28,310 nt of DNA from a virus: positions 1-28,310 of the IMG/VR virus record IMGVR_UViG_3300036851_000224, one strand, 5' to 3'. The position numbers were made by a program, and so were the translations under genes. The stretch's first letter is position 1. Every line of letters begins with the position of its first letter. The notes under the pieces are model-generated. The model worked only from the letters and a program-made list of their open reading frames with translations, did not search any database and was not told the origin of the DNA. Positions 27,028 through 28,310 of the stretch are shown one piece after another.

Positions 27028-28119
27028 GTGATCCCGCTCTTTCGCGTTCAGATGAGCCCCTCGGCGGAGATGAGGGCTGATGCCGTCCTCTCCTCGGGCT
27101 ACGTGGGTCAGGGGCCGATCGTCGACGAGTTCGAGGCGGCGCTGGAACCATGGATGGGTGTTCGTCCAGTTGCCCTCAACTCGGGCACAGCAGCGCTCGA
27201 ACTTGCCCTCAGACTCGTCGGGGTCCAAGGGCGGAAGGTCATCTCGACACCGATGACCTGCTCGGCGACGAACATCGCCATCCTGAACGAAGGCGGCGAG
27301 GTCGTCTGGGCCGACATCGACCCGCGGACAGGACTCATCGACCCGGCATCGGTCGGGGCTCGGCTGATCGAGCACGGCGATGAGATCGCTGCGGTGATGG
27401 CCGTCGACTGGGGCGGCCAGCCCTGCGACTACGACGAGATCAGGCAGCGGACGCAGACCCGGAACATCCCGATCATCGAGGATGCCGCTCACGCGATCGG
27501 AGCGACATACCGGGATCGCCCGGTCGGGACCGTGGCCGACTACACGGCATTCAGCTTCCAAGCCATCAAGCACCTGACGACAGTCGATGGCGGGGCTCTC
27601 GTCGTGCCTATCGAGCAGGCCGCCCGGGCTCGGCGACTGCGCTGGTTCGGCATCGATCGCGACACGCCGGTCGAGTGGCGGGGGTCCCTCGACATCGAGG
27701 AGGCTGGAGCCAAGTGGCACATGAACGACGTCACGGCGTCGATCGGTCTCGGCAACCTCGGCTCGCTGGAACAGATACTCGACGGTCATCGCCGGGCGAA
27801 CCGGGCCTACTCGATCATGCTGGATCGCCGCTTCGTCCGAACGGCGCCCGTGTATCCTCACGACGGATCGTGGTGGATGGAGACTGTGCTCCTTCCCGAT
27901 CGCGCAAGCAGGGACGCGTTCGTCGAGCACATGGCCAGCCTCCACACGCAGGTCAGTCAGGTCCACTGGCGCAACGACCTTCTCACGGTCTTCGCCCCGT
28001 TCAGGCGGGAGTTGCCGGGCGTCGATCACTTCTCGGGCAGGATGATCTGCCTGCCCGCCCATCCGGAGACGCCGGTCCCGCTCGTCATCGAGCAGGCCAA
28101 TGAGTTCTTCGATGCGTGA
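27028..28119 (+). CDS. DegT/DnrJ/EryC1/StrS sugar aminotransferase (363 aa)
   Basis: GTG 27028 follows GGAGGGTGAC; the first residues IPLFRVQMSPSAEMRADAV fit the family start. SSGYVGQGPIVDEFEAAL, LNSGTAALELAL, STPMTCSATNIAILN and ADIDPRTGLIDP are family blocks. IIEDAAHAIGATY (Asp152) and FSFQAIKHLTTVDGG (Lys181, the PLP-binding Lys) are the cofactor sites. The enzyme adds an amino group to a keto sugar nucleotide, using glutamate as donor. Next to virion genes it may build a sugar for decorating virion proteins or host glycans; a glycosyltransferase is not seen here. Intact. Confidence 0.93.
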   Translation: MIPLFRVQMSPSAEMRADAVLSSGYVGQGPIVDEFEAALEPWMGVRPVALNSGTAALELALRLVGVQGRKVISTPMTCSATNIAILNEGGEVVWADIDPRTGLIDPASVGARLIEHGDEIAAVMAVDWGGQPCDYDEIRQRTQTRNIPIIEDAAHAIGATYRDRPVGTVADYTAFSFQAIKHLTTVDGGALVVPIEQAARARRLRWFGIDRDTPVEWRGSLDIEEAGAKWHMNDVTASIGLGNLGSLEQILDGHRRANRAYSIMLDRRFVRTAPVYPHDGSWWMETVLLPDRASRDAFVEHMASLHTQVSQVHWRNDLLTVFAPFRRELPGVDHFSGRMICLPAHPETPVPLVIEQANEFFDA

Positions 28120-28310
28120 CGCCGAGTTGGTCGTGGACGTCGTGTCGGGCGGCGTCCTGCTCATATCGGGGGACGTCGTCAAGGTGTACGCCGACGAGAT
28201 CTATCTCGGGAAGGGAACGCGGATCTCACCGGACCTCCAGATCGGGATGCCGGACAAGCCGGTGAAGCGGTTCGAGGTCGGTGACCAGTGTCGGCTCTAC
28301 GGCGGCCAGA
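28112..28310 (+). CDS. Hypothetical protein, 5' part only
   Basis: ATG 28112 overlaps the aminotransferase stop by 8 bp and the frame is open to the window edge (66 codons). It starts MRDAELVVDVVSGGVLLISG and continues DVVKVYADEIYLGKGTRISP, a beta-rich pattern of alternating hydrophobic residues. Not recognised; the product may be a virion protein or part of the sugar pathway. Confidence 0.65.
   Translation, partial: MRDAELVVDVVSGGVLLISGDVVKVYADEIYLGKGTRISPDLQIGMPDKPVKRFEVGDQCRLYGGQ

Noticed and set aside
26860-28182. 440-codon open frame on the - strand
   Set aside because: Antisense to the intact aminotransferase gene, which has all family motifs.

Overview
The window is part of a tailed double-stranded DNA phage (Caudoviricetes) or prophage genome with a high-GC bacterial host. 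The phage identity rests on adjacent small and large terminase genes, a portal protein and repeat-rich virion proteins on the + strand at 20.5-27.0 kb, together with dozens of short genes packed with 1- to 16-bp overlaps. Strong GC bias, frequent GTG and TTG starts, clear Shine-Dalgarno sites and a lipoprotein with a bacterial lipobox point to a bacterial host such as an actinobacterium or chloroflexote; the sequence does not settle which. I see no integrase, tRNA, rRNA, CRISPR array or insertion sequence.

Left arm (1-10537): an almost unbroken - strand array of about 30 small genes, most joined by 4-bp ATGA or GTGA overlaps. Several resemble phage hypothetical families that recur across many phages; most have no known function. 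Recognisable items are several small zinc-binding proteins, a MerR/excisionase-type helix-turn-helix protein, a 49-aa lipoprotein beside two tiny membrane proteins, and a protein like the phage family annotated as antitoxin N-terminal domain. A 47-bp perfect inverted repeat at 1546-1592 and 2364-2410 copies one gene start, reversed, into another gene.

Divergent centre (10538-10874): about 340 bp without a gene, holding a GC palindrome, GGATCAGACA tandem repeats and a likely rightward promoter.

Right arm, first part (10875-20558, + strand): an HNH nuclease-like protein, zinc-ribbon mini-proteins, two Phd/YefM-like orphan antitoxin-like proteins, a protein whose C-terminal 71 residues look like the anti-CBASS nucleotide sponge Acb2, an HD phosphohydrolase, a HerA/FtsK-like ATPase with two winged helices, a QueD-like pterin enzyme and a ParB-like protein. 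Two structured leaders (15.54-15.65 and 19.20-19.35 kb) each combine a candidate promoter with a terminator-like hairpin just before the next ribosome binding site.

Right arm, second part (20555-28310, + strand): small and large terminase, two small proteins, portal, three virion-type proteins (one with 18-residue tandem repeats), then a DegT/DnrJ/EryC1/StrS sugar aminotransferase and the start of another gene. No capsid protease or major capsid gene follows the portal inside the window.

Overall, the left arm looks like accessory, host-takeover genes, the centre is the transcriptional divide, and the right arm runs from nucleotide metabolism and counter-defence into packaging and structure. 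All family assignments are from motif recognition by eye; no database search was run.
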